A stretch of 64,000 bases of DNA, from positions 1,178,001 through 1,242,000 of the forward strand of contig JAAROD010000033.1 of assembly GCA_012274445.1 (NCBI GenBank). Reading direction: 5' to 3'. The stretch is from Sclerotiophoma versabilis. Taxonomy: Eukaryota; Ascomycota; Dothideomycetes; Pleosporales; Didymellaceae. Made by a program: the position numbers and the translations under genes. Positions 11,597-22,518 of this stretch are shown here, piece by piece (the stretch's first letter is position 1; every line of letters begins with the position of its first letter). The notes under the pieces are model-generated. The model searched no databases, had not been told where the DNA came from, and saw only the letters and a list, made by a program, of their open reading frames with translations.

Positions 11597-11850
11597 AAGT
11601 GAAATCTATAAGCGGTCGTAGCAGGCGTTGCCTTTCGCCGCGGGGAGCGAGCGAGGAGCGAGGAGCGAATGTAGCTGGACCCAGTGGAACAAGGCCTGGC
11701 AGCGGTGGTCGAAAAAGAATGGAAAGGGAGGGTCGCGGAGGAATGTGCGTCGAGCACAATGGTCTGCGCGATGGAGGTGGTACAGTGGAGAGGGCCTATG
11801 ACGACGATGGCAGACGAAGCGATGGCCAGCCGACGACTCTCAGTGCAGCC

Positions 11851-11875
11851 AAGGAAACAAGGAAACAAGGAAACG
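11851..11875. repeat. AAGGAAAC tandem repeat
   Basis: Three copies of an eight-base unit (AAGGAAAC, joined as GGAAACAA). A 16-nt version of the same array recurs at 24431-24446 upstream of the HAD hydrolase gene. It is a simple repeat; a shared factor site is possible but not shown. Confidence 0.7.
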
Positions 11876-13630
11876 AGGGCCCAGCTCTCCAGACACGCGA
11901 TGTATACAAGGACGCAAATTGGGCACGCAGGAGAGTGTGCAGTAGAGAATTTATTCAGGAGGACGAGTCCTTTCAAAAGCACGTCGTTGGTCCCCGGATC
12001 CTAGCTTGTGGCTTGCTCTCCCCTGCAGCTCTAAAACGCGCTTGTTGCCGTTCAAGCGAATCATGGTGATCCTGGTCCGCCCTACCAAGCTCAAAGGGGA
12101 ACGCCTACGCTGCTGATCGCTGAGCCGCCTCTTCGCAGGTCCAACAGCCGGGCTGCGCGCGGAGCTCGAAAGCCTGCAAACGACGCCGTTGCTCCACTGA
12201 CAGCTGGTCGACCACGTAACCCTGTGAGTCGTGCACCGAACAAGAGCTGCGACCCACCAGAACGCGAGGCATCACGAATGGATGACGATCCCTGAGTTGA
12301 TCCGATCTGGACTTGCTCCCCCAATTGCGCTTATCGATAAGCTTCTGCTGTTGGCCTCGCTGTTGGCACCTTCTCCCCGCCAGTCAAGGTTCGATGTGTC
12401 CTCTGCTCCACAATGATGCGCCTGTTGCAATGCGGGAGTAAACCTCCACCCGTTGACGTGCTACAGTGCGAGATCTGTCATCGATCGCACAAACAGGCAC
12501 CCCACAGCTGACGAGCTTGTCTGAAACTCAAGCCTACGATATGAGGCAACGAACAGACCACAGAGTCACAGACCTCACCATGTGGCACGCGAGTCGCTGC
12601 CACGAAATTGCCACAGATCGAGCCACCAGGCACCCAGTGCTCAAGGTTTTTGCCTGGTCGGCTGTGCCCTCTGCTTCAGCATCTGCACTTTCGGTCGCCG
12701 TTTGCCGGGGCGTTCTGTTTTCGATGGCGCCGCATACTCCCGGAGGGTTGCCCGGCAGAAGAGCGTGGCGTGCGTCCCAAAGGGGAAATCGCCAGTTCTA
12801 TTTTCGGCAACCACAGCCGTACCACCGAAATGCTATCACAAGTGCAGTTGTCCTGATGACGACAATGAGACTAGTGACAACTTGTACGAAGAAGACAAGT
12901 TCTGGTGACGATGGAAAAAGCTTGTAGGGCAAGGCACGAACGTCATTCCCTGGTTCAAACTGTTTGGCCGATGTGATTTCCAGGGTCCCTTTTGTGGTGC
13001 GTTCCCCACTACATTCTCCACACATTCGCGCGCCGAGGACTTTACTTCGTAGTAGACCGCGGAAGGCCACGATGCGAACGTCACAGCATACGCAGTCAAG
13101 ATGCTGCTGTCGGTATCGTTCAATATCTTCGCAGCCCGTGCGGCCAATCGAAGTGGGAGATCTGCCAGTGCCCGCAGAGAACACTACTGTCGAAAAGTTA
13201 CAACATCCACAGAATGAAGCAAACAATAGCAACGAAACAGATCTTCAAGCCCTCGTTACGACTCATTGACACGAGTTGCCTTGACACTATCGACTCTGAT
13301 CTAACTACAGTACATTGTGCAATATATATGCTCTCGAATAGCACAAAACGCCAGATAGAAGCCTACAGGCCTCGAAAATCTAATCCTCAGTTAAGGAAAA
13401 ATGTGTACCATCCGCAATCTGATAACGCCTCTTAGGGCCACAAGTTCTGCAGGTACGGCACAAGACATATCAGCCCGCTGAACGCCTCTAACAGCAGATT
13501 AAGAGCCTCGTCATTGCGATTTTACTGCAGGCTCCTTTTGAAATATGACATATCCATTCAACTGTTCCCACAAAGCACCAACCCAGTGACAACACACCAG
13601 TTTCAGTTCCATATGGTCGAACTCGCCAAG

Positions 13631-13861
13631 TTATCTACGTTCAGCATGTCGACTAGCCAGCTTGATCCACACATGATCTCTCAGGCCGATTGGCCATCGT
13701 TGTTCACCTAGTATCCGCTTCAACCCTTTTGCATCCACAGCTTTTACCTGTTCCCTAAGCATATCGACTTGCTTCACTGACAGCTTGTTGAACCAGAGCG
13801 ATCCGGCCGCTTCCCTCATATCGTAGATACCACCGTGGGTATGCAACTGGTGTGCTGTCAT
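13631..13861 (-). CDS. Possible small ORF, 76 aa
   Basis: An ATG-initiated frame on the minus strand. The C-terminal 50 residues are rich in Lys/Leu/Val/Gln and would form amphipathic helices (NKLSVKQVDMLREQVK and following), unlike the Ser/Arg/Cys-rich chance frames nearby. No family is recognised and no intron or regulatory context supports it. It may be an exon of an unannotated gene, a decayed remnant, or chance. Confidence 0.25.
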   Translation of the reverse strand: MTAHQLHTHGGIYDMREAAGSLWFNKLSVKQVDMLREQVKAVDAKGLKRILGEQRWPIGLRDHVWIKLASRHAERR

Positions 13862-14925
13862 GGCTAAGTTCTATCTGACCTCTAATCGAGTCATCTTGGT
13901 GATCGCGATATCGAGGTGGGCTGGTCATGTTGAATTCGCTCACTTGAATGCTGACTTCAGCTGCCGATGGATGCTTGTCTACACTTGTTTCGTGATCTCA
14001 GACGCACCTGTTCAATATTCGGGATAACTCAATAGCTGACCGGCATGATCATCTTTTTGATCGGGACTATCTACTTTCGAGGCATTAACCATGGTTGAGT
14101 CTGGAGTGGCATTTGAGACTCAGTATGGCATGACTGTGAAGCGTTACCTAAGCACAGTGCCTTACCGCGGCCTGGCAAAAGAGTGCACTAGCGTTGCATT
14201 CCAGAGGCTTAATTTTGTCACGCATCTAGTTTCTGATATTCCGGAAAGACGATTGAGTTTTGGTTCCAGAAACCTTCTGACTGGGAAGAGGAATCTTCGG
14301 CATTCTGCTTCTGGTAGTCCAGTGTTGCCGACCGACACGATCGGCCCTCGTTTCAGGTCTTCGTCAGCACCCGACGCAAGTGCAGCCCGTCACACCGGAC
14401 TCCGTTCCTACATCGCACCAGGCGTACTGTCACTCACCAGTGTCGGACTTGTAAAGATCACCACATCCAGACGTTCTTTCCCAGCCCTTCTCCTAGCCCA
14501 AACAAGCCTAGACTCAACCGCGGAAGCCAGAACAACACACAATTCACACCGCCGCATCGCCGCAACTCCACCACGACGCATGTTCACACATGAATCCTGC
14601 CAACGCGCGACAGACCTAACGTGATTTTGGTCGCTAATTGCTGCGCAAGGCTGGGAGCGTGACCGCTTTATGTATGTTTGTGGGGTTGACGGCGGCTATT
14701 CAGTTGTTCCCGGTTCTTAATTTATCGGAACCATGGGACGGCATGGCAATCCCTTCAGTCATTAGATTATATTAAGGTGTTTGTTTTAGTTGTGCCACCA
14801 CCCCATGTTCCCCGTGTCCACTCTGAACTCCACCATCTCATCACGCCTCGTTCACAACACATCACAACAAAAGTCTCTTCCTACCACTTGCCAAGAAGAA
14901 GCACAGTCACTACAGAACATCCAAC

Positions 14926-15135
14926 ATGGCCAAAACCGACGCATTCCAAGTATGCTTTGCCATCCTCCTCCTCATCCAGCTCACCTGCTGGGCGCTTACG
15001 CTGCTTGATCTGCTCAGCCCCGGGCGACCTATCATGCTGCTGCGTACCTCGGTGGACGTTGTTTCGCAGCTGTTCGCCAAGCAACAACCCGCCGCGGTGT
15101 TGCTATACAAGGATTTCAGGAGCAGGATGTTCTGA
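14926..15135 (+). CDS. Possible small single-pass membrane protein, 69 aa
   Basis: The frame starts at an ATG in good fungal context (AACATGGCC), preceded by a pyrimidine/CA-rich leader. Residues 8-28 form one hydrophobic helix (VCFAILLLIQLTCWALTLL); the rest is a short helical tail with basic residues at the end. The product is not recognised. Lineage-specific small membrane proteins of this size are common in moulds. No introns are needed. Confidence 0.4.
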   Translation: MAKTDAFQVCFAILLLIQLTCWALTLLDLLSPGRPIMLLRTSVDVVSQLFAKQQPAAVLLYKDFRSRMF

Positions 15136-15940
15136 GAACCTCATCGCGCCGGGGAGAAAAAAGAACGAACAATGATAAAGTCGAACCGCCTCGCTGCTCT
15201 TGGTCATGAGCCAGACGCCGGACACGAAGCAGACTCGTTGGGAACAACTGAAACAAGCAACAAGCACATCGACCAGCTTCGTCAATATCTGCTTGAGCAC
15301 GCCTTGTCGACGAGCTGCTGGATCGTTTGAGACGTCAGCTATCAGACGCGTCGCAGAACCACCTCGAAATGGCAGGTGACGAGGCTCACCAGGTGGATGA
15401 GATTGACAAGGCATAGTCAGCAGTGCGCCTGGGTGGAAACTACGAGGTCGAAGTCAGGCAATGAACAGAACGCGAGCGCGGATCAAGAGATCGTTGGGTA
15501 GCTTGAAAAGAATTGAGACGGATCATCGCAAAGCCTAGATCGTAAAATCAGATGCGAGGTTGGATAGTGTGTGAAAGATACTTTTGTGTTGTTAAAGCCA
15601 GCCAAGCCTGACTTGACTCCAAGCACCAGTATTCTCGAGGAGACGACTTGCCATCCAAGGATAGTTAGAGAAATCAATTATAGAGCTCACCTTGACTGTA
15701 AATCTGATCCCAATGCTTCTTGTGAGTATGTACTGATCTCTCCTACAGTGGTAATGGTGTTGCGTCTGTATACGCCGATCGGTGTTGAGCTTTGTTGTAG
15801 ATTCAGCTAAACACTATTAAAGTGTGGCTCATGTATGATTTGCTGTTCATCTACACATAACATCATACACTATTCTCCTCATACGTGCTTTCAATCCGTA
15901 TCAATCAATGCCAGCAGTTTTATAGACTGGGTCAGATACT
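15136..15940. other. Intergenic region, no supported gene
   Basis: AT content rises toward the right end. Only short frames without family features were seen, and no RNA gene or repeat. Confidence 0.5.
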
Positions 15941-15942
15941 AT

Positions 15943-16095
15943 GCTCCCAATTGAAGCACCCCAAACAAAAGGAAATAAATGATCGAGATGAGAAGTGCCA
16001 GCTCGAGAATCATGATGGTGAGCACGGCAATAACAATGCCAAGAAAGGTGAAGAAGCCGCCGATGAGTACCCCGACCGCTTGCCTACAACCCCGT
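15943..16095 (-). other. Hydrophobic open frame downstream of SIP5, possible alternative 3' exon
   Basis: On the minus strand, about 150 nt following a good acceptor (TTGTAG, ending at about 16096) encodes two strongly hydrophobic stretches (GGFFTFLGIVIAVLTIMI and LALLISIIYFLLFG) and ends in TAG. No ATG lies between it and the SIP5 stop at 16156. It would therefore have to be reached by splicing from SIP5 or an unseen transcript. The opposite strand encodes a strongly acidic/polar frame, and antisense of such codons is automatically hydrophobic, so this may be coincidence. Confidence 0.2.
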
Positions 16096-16155
16096 TAACG
16101 CCAGTCCAAAATGCAACCTGATAAGATATATAAACGTGCAAGGGTAAAGGACTGT

Positions 16156-18865
16156 TTACTGGGTGGCTTGATGGCTCAGACGATTGGTGTCTAGCATCGC
16201 AACCTCCCCAATATGCTTTTGATCGTACGAGTGGTTCTCAGATACCGGCTGTACTCGTGGCGCGGGTTCGATCTCGTCATCAGCCTCAGCTTTTGAAGCA
16301 CTGGAGTATTCGGATGCCTTCAATGTTACAGTGCTCTCAGCCAGTGGCTCTGAATGCACCGAAGGCTCCGAAGGCTCCGAAAACCGAGGGTCGGGGCTTG
16401 ATGACGACCCTGCACCATCAAGGTCGGTGTGAGCTTGCGCAGAGGCGGGCTTGACATCGCCAACATCCTCAATGTACTGAGCACCGTTCTCGGTCTTGTC
16501 ATCCTCATGGCTGAGGGTCTCCTGAAGAGCGCTGAAGTTGAACATGGGCTCTGTGCCAGACAAAGCCCCAGGTGGTGTCTCGTCGCGACTGATATTGAGC
16601 CCCGATGCGCTGGGACTTGGTTCGTAGGAAGAGCCGGGTGCGAGATGGCTGTGGCTTTCGTCGCGCGCCGCATCCTGGACAGACTCAGAATACGAAGAGG
16701 CAGATGAAGAGTCATTCGACAAATTTTGTAAGACAGATCGGTGTGAAGGCACGTCTCCCTGCATAGCATCAGATGGCATCAGGTTGCTCGAGCTGCTGCC
16801 TTGGATCTGTGCGCGACTATCCTCGAGATGCCTCTGTGCGTCTCCCTTCAAGGACTCCTTCGAAGAGGGCGCATTAATGGTCGATGTCGGTTCGCTGATG
16901 GGGTTGAAGCCAACAGAACCGCCTGATCTGTCCACTGCCTTGCCCTTGCCTGCTGGGGACGAACTACCTGCAGTTTCGTTCAGTCCATCCACGTTGACAG
17001 GATGAAAGCCGCTTCCGATGTTGCGTTGTGCTTTCGCAACCTTTTTGCTCTCCTTCGCTTTCTTCTTCTCTTCCTTCTTAGCTTCTTTGGCAGCTTCTTT
17101 CTCGTCTTTCCTCTTCCGCTCATCTTCTGCTGCCAGACTAAGGCGGATAGCCTCCATCATCATCAGCTCTTCGAGGTCATCGAGTCTGTTACCTCCTCCG
17201 CGTCTCGAGCTGTGCCTTCCAGGAAACAAGTCGCCCGAGCTTTCTGCACGAGCTGCCGATCCTTCGCCTTCTCTTCGCGGGGTACCCTGCCCGCTGCTGG
17301 CACCACTATCAGTACCGAACATAGTCCGTCTACGTCTGCCGAGACTAAACCCACGACCTTCCTGTTGCTGAATGTTACCCATCATGTAAGCAGCGTTGTG
17401 TAAGGCTGTCGCCGCAGCTGCCCTTCGGAGAGCATGCGACTTCGCATCCGCCAGCTTCTTTGCCCAATCGGGTCGTACCATGTCTGTCGTGATGACTGTC
17501 TTATCGGTCACCGCAAGCGAAGTGGCTCTCCTCCTGCCACCAGGGGATGTAATACCTGACGAGTTGACCGAGGTAGTAGACGACATCGCAGAGGTTGCGC
17601 TGTTCAAAGCCTGGCTCTGATGTGCGTAGATCAAGCCGCGTCTGAACGGTGGAGGCTCATAAGTGACACCAAATTCCGGCTGCACGCAAAATGGGCAGGC
17701 TGCAGGTTCTGATACCAGCTGTATCTCTTCTTGCGGCTCATCGGTTGGGGCAGGCTCTTCCCCATGATGCTCAGGCGGATGGGGATCAGGCCGTTTGATC
17801 TGTACAAAGCATTCAGAGCATATAGGCTGGTCGCAACACCTGGTTTTGTTCAGATACGGTGGATAGTACAGGAAGCAGATGGGACATTCTGCTGCGTTCT
17901 TGTACAGAAAAACCTCTATTCGCTGCCCGTTGACATATGGGTCCTTGGGTAGCTGCAGTTCCTGAGGAGCCATCTCGGTCTGGGAAGCGTTGCGCGAGCC
18001 GCTGGCAAGAGACGCTAATGTTTTGGCTCGTCCACGGAAGAATGGAGACGAGGATGTCGTGCTTTGTGTGTTCTGGGCGATTGGAGAGGATGGAGAGGGA
18101 AGTGAGAAGGCAGGATGGGACGGCGAGAGCGTGCCGGAACGGTCTGAATTCTGTGACAAGGAGCGCGTTCCCATTGGAACTGTGAGGTTGTTGATGTTAG
18201 AGTCCGAAGAGCGAGGGTTCCATTGCGGGCTGAGATGGTTGGCCGGCCGAGACGGCTCTTCCGGTGGGATCTCATCTGGAGCAGGCAGCGGGAGACCATT
18301 GGCCACAGCCACGAGCTGGTGTTCGGTCCAAGTATCGGAATGGTCATCAATACCCTTCCAGAAGGGAGCCAGGCGTCGCTCAATCTAGCAGATATCAGCT
18401 TGGGTAAGTAATGTACAAGCGGAAGCTGGCGCGTACTTGCAACTGGCGCACTGTTGGTTTACTGAAGTCCTCAGGTCCCGTGTAGGTACCCAGTGTGACC
18501 AAGAAAGCTCCATCAACGCCTTCTTCCTTAATACTCCGCTCGCGCTCCTGGGCCCTCAGCACACGCTCCTTCTCCAATTTACGGGCTTCGCGCTCGGCCT
18601 TTGTCTCTCGCCGTGGCTCCAGGGCAGGGTCTCGTTCGGCGTTGCTGCTACTCCCGCCAATGCCGAGGAAAGACAAATCGTGTCTGCTCCCCCTTCCACT
18701 TCTAGCGCTATACAGCCCAACACCACTTCCTGGTCTCTCATGCGACGATCCGCTGGGCCCGGAGGCAGCTGTGGGCGAGGTGGCGGCGGCGGCTTGGGCA
18801 CTCGATCGACGGATATGGCCGCCTCTCGAGGGCGGTTGTGACTCTTTGCCCTGACTGTTGCCCAT
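16156..18865 (-). CDS. SIP5: Sip5-like protein (Snf1-interacting, RING-like zinc motif)
   Basis: The model is complement(join(16156..18384,18437..18865)), a 52-nt phase-0 intron, 885 aa. The N-terminus MGNSQGKES has Gly2, compatible with N-myristoylation. A conserved fungal block follows (VDGAFLVTLGTYTGPEDFSKPTVRQLQ, then after the intron IERRLAPFWKGIDDHSDTWTEHQLVAV). At about residues 290-370 lies a zinc-binding module: CPICFLYYPPYLNKTRCC..ICSECFVQI and a distal CPFC pair. A long charged coiled segment (ERKRKDEKEAAKEAKKEEKKKAKE) and a Ser-rich C-terminal half complete it. Yeast Sip5 interacts with the Snf1 kinase and the Reg1/Glc7 phosphatase; this copy is far longer than yeast Sip5, as is usual in moulds. 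The role in glucose signalling is by family only. Confidence 0.88.
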
Positions 18866-20404
18866 GGTGGAGTGGGTGAAGGATGCTCAAAGGTAGCAAT
18901 ATGAGTCGAGTCTGGTCGTCAGGCGGGACGCGCCGGGGTAATTATAAGGTGGGTCGGTGATGCCCAAACGGCTGACTGCAGTCTGCAAGAGTCTGTGCGA
19001 GCTGGGATACGTGGTTCGCGGCGCGAGTAGCGAGTGGGTTTGAGGGCGGCGTGGTGGTGGTGATGGGAGATAGCAGGCGTCACAAGGACATGAGTTATGC
19101 AGCCCAACGAGGTTTGGTCGACTATCGCTGTTTCCTCACTCCACTCAAGAAAGAGGCCACGAGTGTGGATGAATACTATTCTAGGCAGTTGCGGGCTGCA
19201 GGAGGCTCATGCAGAAATCAAAAGCGCTCGTGGGAGCTTGCAAGCCTGTGTTGGGGGGACGCTGGCGGGATGACGTTCACTTGGCTCTGAACGGAGAGTT
19301 CCAAGGTTTGGAGATCGGAAACGAGATGATATCGCGGGCCGAATCAACTCGATGTGGGGAGAGGAACGTTGCGCGCGATCTTACATGCTAGGCTAGCATT
19401 CACCGTGTTGTTGCGCGCTCTAAATCGTGAAGGTTCGGGTTGTGAGACAAACGACGCGGCTGCAGCCAGGCACTAGGTGGAGTTGGAGGTCTTGAGCTTG
19501 TCCTGCCTTAGCCAAAGATAAGACGCCACACGACTTCAGGAACCGTTTCACATTACATAATTACGCACATGTCCGCTCACGCTCTCTTTTGACATAGCCT
19601 CGGCCAGTGCGCTTGCAGAGCAACCTTTGGTACTTGGTTCAGCACAAGACCAAATGACACGCGAGCATCAACTAACCCCACCCACGCGGGGCTCGACATC
19701 GGTCAACTACCAACGACTGGAGACGCTGCATCGGTGTCAGCTTTCCTGCGTACCCAGAAACCTTTGAGGGGTCGAGTGTCCAGGCCTTGGTCAATCTGAC
19801 AGCTGACACCACTTCTTGAGAGCACTCCTCCACAAACACGTGCTGAGGGTCCGGTATTGTGCGGCATTTACGATGGCGCAATGACCATTATAGTCGAGAT
19901 GGCCCGGAGATGATTGAAATTGTGACCTTGTCGATGCACACACAATAGGAATCCACCCAAGTGATGATGCTGAGTGCTTGGACGCATACACATACATACT
20001 CTCTTTATGCAGAGCTGCTTCCCTTGTCCAAGCCGTCGTGGCCGTCGTTTCTGTATCTTCCTCTGTTCACCATTTGCTAGATATAGCTGGAAACTAACGG
20101 AATCTTTGGAAAAGGGACTCAACGCACGAACTATCTGCCATTCCGGAACAATTAAAGGTATAGAAGTCGAGTTGCATAGGGGACCGAGCATAACCACCAC
20201 ATGGAGCCTGCCTTTTGCGCAAGCGAGATCTGGCTACAGCGAGTGAGGACTGCATTTCAGGTTCCTATCGAGGTTCGCAGGGCCTCAGGGAGACATCCAA
20301 TAACGACGAAACTCTGCTAACCACAGGATAGAGCGAACCTGAACTCGAAGAATGGGAAGAGGGAGCAAGAAGTCGGAACGGAGGTGATGACTGATGATGC
20401 CTCA

Positions 20405-20490
20405 TCGTCCTCAACTCGACCGATCACGGAAGGCATGGGGGCTCTAACAGACCTTCCCCTGCGTTCATTGATCAATCGAGTTGAGGACGA
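20405..20490. repeat. 22-bp imperfect inverted repeat with 42-nt spacer
   Basis: Left arm 20405-20426 and right arm 20469-20490 are reverse complements at 20 of 22 positions. The two mismatches are adjacent CC versus TT, as two C-to-T transitions would give. In RNA the arms would form a stable hairpin. There is no adjacent ORF of a transposase and no obvious target-site duplication. Confidence 0.75.
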
Positions 20491-21069
20491 TTCGTCGAAG
20501 AGACCTCTGCTGCGGTCAGAGGAGTTTTGATATATTCCAGCAGAGCATGCAAGGAAAGGACGTAATCCCTCAGAGGAGGTATCTTTTGGTCCTCCAATGA
20601 TGCCTCAGCGGAAGTCCGACAAGTGGATGAAGAAATGGTCATTGCGGGACAAGATCGCTCTTGAACTGTCGTAGGCGACCTATTCAAGATGCAAGGATAC
20701 CGGGCTTCGCTGCCCGCATATGCTTGACCAAGTATGACTCGCTTTCACTTGCGGTATACTTTCATCCCATGTCTATCTCATGATCATAACTGCGTCCCTA
20801 TGTACTCTGCAGCACATTGGTAGACAATTTTGCCTATTACGGAAGGGTTGCAGTTAAAGCGTTGATTGCAGTCCAACCTCGGGCCGGCCACCTTTGCTCG
20901 CAACCAGCCTTCCTCATCGTTGGGAGTCCTTGATCTCTGCACCTACAGACGCTCTCCTGAACTCTCTAACAGTCCATGGTATATGCAATCGGTAGTGGTA
21001 AATTAATTGTGGGAATCATGATGTTGATGCACGAGTAAAGTTGTTGTGCAATGAAGGGGAAGGTGCGTC

Positions 21070-21075
21070 CACGTG
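21070..21075. promoter_or_regulatory. CACGTG E-box upstream of RPS28
   Basis: A palindromic CACGTG, followed by AC, lies about 195 bp before the RPS28 start codon. Cbf1-type bHLH factors bind this core, and such sites are known in ribosomal-protein promoters of some ascomycetes. Use here is inferred. Confidence 0.4.
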
Positions 21076-21264
21076 ACAGCAAAACGCCAAGCCAAAAGCA
21101 GGGAAGGCGCAACCAGGCTAAGGGAGCGCGCTCGGGCCATGCGCACAGTAGGCGAAAATCGACACTATCAATTCTCAATTTACCAAACCGCAAAGCTCAC
21201 CCTCCACCCGCCGCGCAAATCCACACCGAACGACCGTCTCCCGTCGAACACAAAATCACACACA

Positions 21265-21647
21265 ATGGATACCGCTAAGGCCCCCGTCAAGCTCGTCAAG
21301 GTCACTCGTGTCCTTGGCCGAACCGGTATGCGATCCCCGCACTGAGGCAACGCACGAGGAAGGAACGGAGGGCAAATGCATGGCTGTACAGCTGCATGGC
21401 TCGGAATATCAGGAAATGCAAGACACGCAGGCTAACGGCAATATAGGCTCCCGTGGTGGTGTCACCCAGTGCCGTGTCGAGTTCATGGACGACCAGACCC
21501 GTTCCATCATCCGCAACGTCAAGGGCGCTGGTACGCAACCTCCCCTCTTCAACCATCGGCGACCTGTACGACTAACATTGCACAGTCCGTGAGAACGACA
21601 TCCTCTGCCTGCTCGAGTCCGAACGCGAGGCCCGCCGTCTGCGATAA
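21265..21647 (+). CDS. RPS28: 40S ribosomal protein eS28
   Basis: The model is join(21265..21325,21447..21530,21586..21647), introns 121 and 55 nt, 68 aa, the full family length. The spliced protein reads MDTAKAPVKLVKVTRVLGRT then SRGGVTQCRVEFMDDQTRSI, and ends LLESEREARRLR, matching eS28 throughout. Both introns fall in phase 1 and the junctions restore Gly and Val codons exactly. The protein is a small-subunit component near the mRNA exit channel. As in other fungal ribosomal-protein genes, a relatively long first intron lies close to the start codon. Confidence 0.97.
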
Positions 21648-22518
21648 GCCTGCTTTGGGAGAAGTGGCGCGTTGGCATTTTCCTTCGGTTCCGGAGTTCT
21701 TCACGAATGGATCGGCTTTTCACATGGTCATCATGAGGGCATGGATGCGTTAGTCGGGTGCTGCGAGGCGCTGTGACTGGGGAGGATATGCGAGGAGACA
21801 TGATAACCAGGAAATCAACGAACTGGGACTTGCTCCTGAATGAAACGATACCTCCATATACGCGTGCTAACACGTGCACTTGTTGCGATGAGCTGGATTC
21901 GCCGCTTACGAGCATAGGTCAATGTGGCCCACCATACGGGCATGACTTCAATAATGATCTTACTACGTTAGTCAGTCACGATACCCAGCAACAGCGCTAC
22001 ACAACCGTACGAAGTCTCTTTCGAGCCATTCTTAGGCTTATGAAGATGGACAGGGACGAACCCTTGCATCAATCAGCGGTCATGCTCGGCCTGACTTATC
22101 CCAAGTTATTCGCAGGGATACCCGTAATACCTTCGTATAAAAGTCAAGATGTCATGGGCCGAATATTTGTCTTAGGGCTCATTCAATACTGTCCCTTGTA
22201 CCACGCGTTGCACATTCCTTTTTGGCATTTATTAGTACTTTCGCCGCCAAAACATACTGCATCACGATTACAAGCATCAGCTCATCTATCTATGGTGCTC
22301 GAAGGCGTTGCTACCTGCTTGTCTGCCAGTAAGATTGTTCATTCCTTCTCGCCCTGGCTCGTGGCCATCATGATGTCCCACCTGTGAGGCAGGAGGCAAG
22401 AGCATGTGCAGCCACATGCAATCGAAAACGAAAAGCATCAATCGTGGCCTGCGTGACCACCCATCTCCTAATGCGCTTGCCATAATCTCTGTACCTTCTA
22501 ATACACTTCACCGCAATA
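21648..22518. other. Intergenic region between RPS28 and the 221-aa orphan
   Basis: A 209-codon open frame exists on the plus strand (about 21758-22387) but has no ATG at its start and no protein-like pattern. I see no supported gene. Confidence 0.5.

Larger units (their letters stand above)
11597..14925. other. Gene-poor region, 3.3 kb
   Basis: The stretch lies upstream of the MscS-like gene. Many short frames occur on both strands, but none has a family signature. The 177-codon plus frame at about 14091-14624 starts at an ATG but is Ser/Arg/Thr-rich without a predicted fold, and I do not call it. The left edge (11.6-11.7 kb), with Arg/Ser-rich frames, is probably the MscS promoter and 5' UTR. 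A small minus-strand ORF at 13631-13861 is listed separately with low confidence. Confidence 0.5.
18866..21264. other. Intergenic region, 2.4 kb, divergent promoters of SIP5 and RPS28
   Basis: No coding sequence is supported; the longest minus frame (19868-20200) is Cys/Arg-rich and unlike a protein family. The region holds a 22-bp imperfect inverted repeat (20405-20490) and a CACGTG site close to RPS28, both listed separately. Confidence 0.55.

Noticed and set aside
12951..12970. GGTTCAAAC-like T-loop sequence
   Set aside because: No acceptor stem, D-arm or anticodon arm could be built around it, so it is not a tRNA.
14091..14624. 177-codon plus-strand ORF
   Set aside because: Ser/Thr/Arg-rich with no predicted fold or family; isolated in a gene-poor region. 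A real orphan gene cannot be excluded.
21758..22387. 209-codon plus-strand open frame downstream of RPS28
   Set aside because: No ATG at its start, non-protein-like composition, no splice support.
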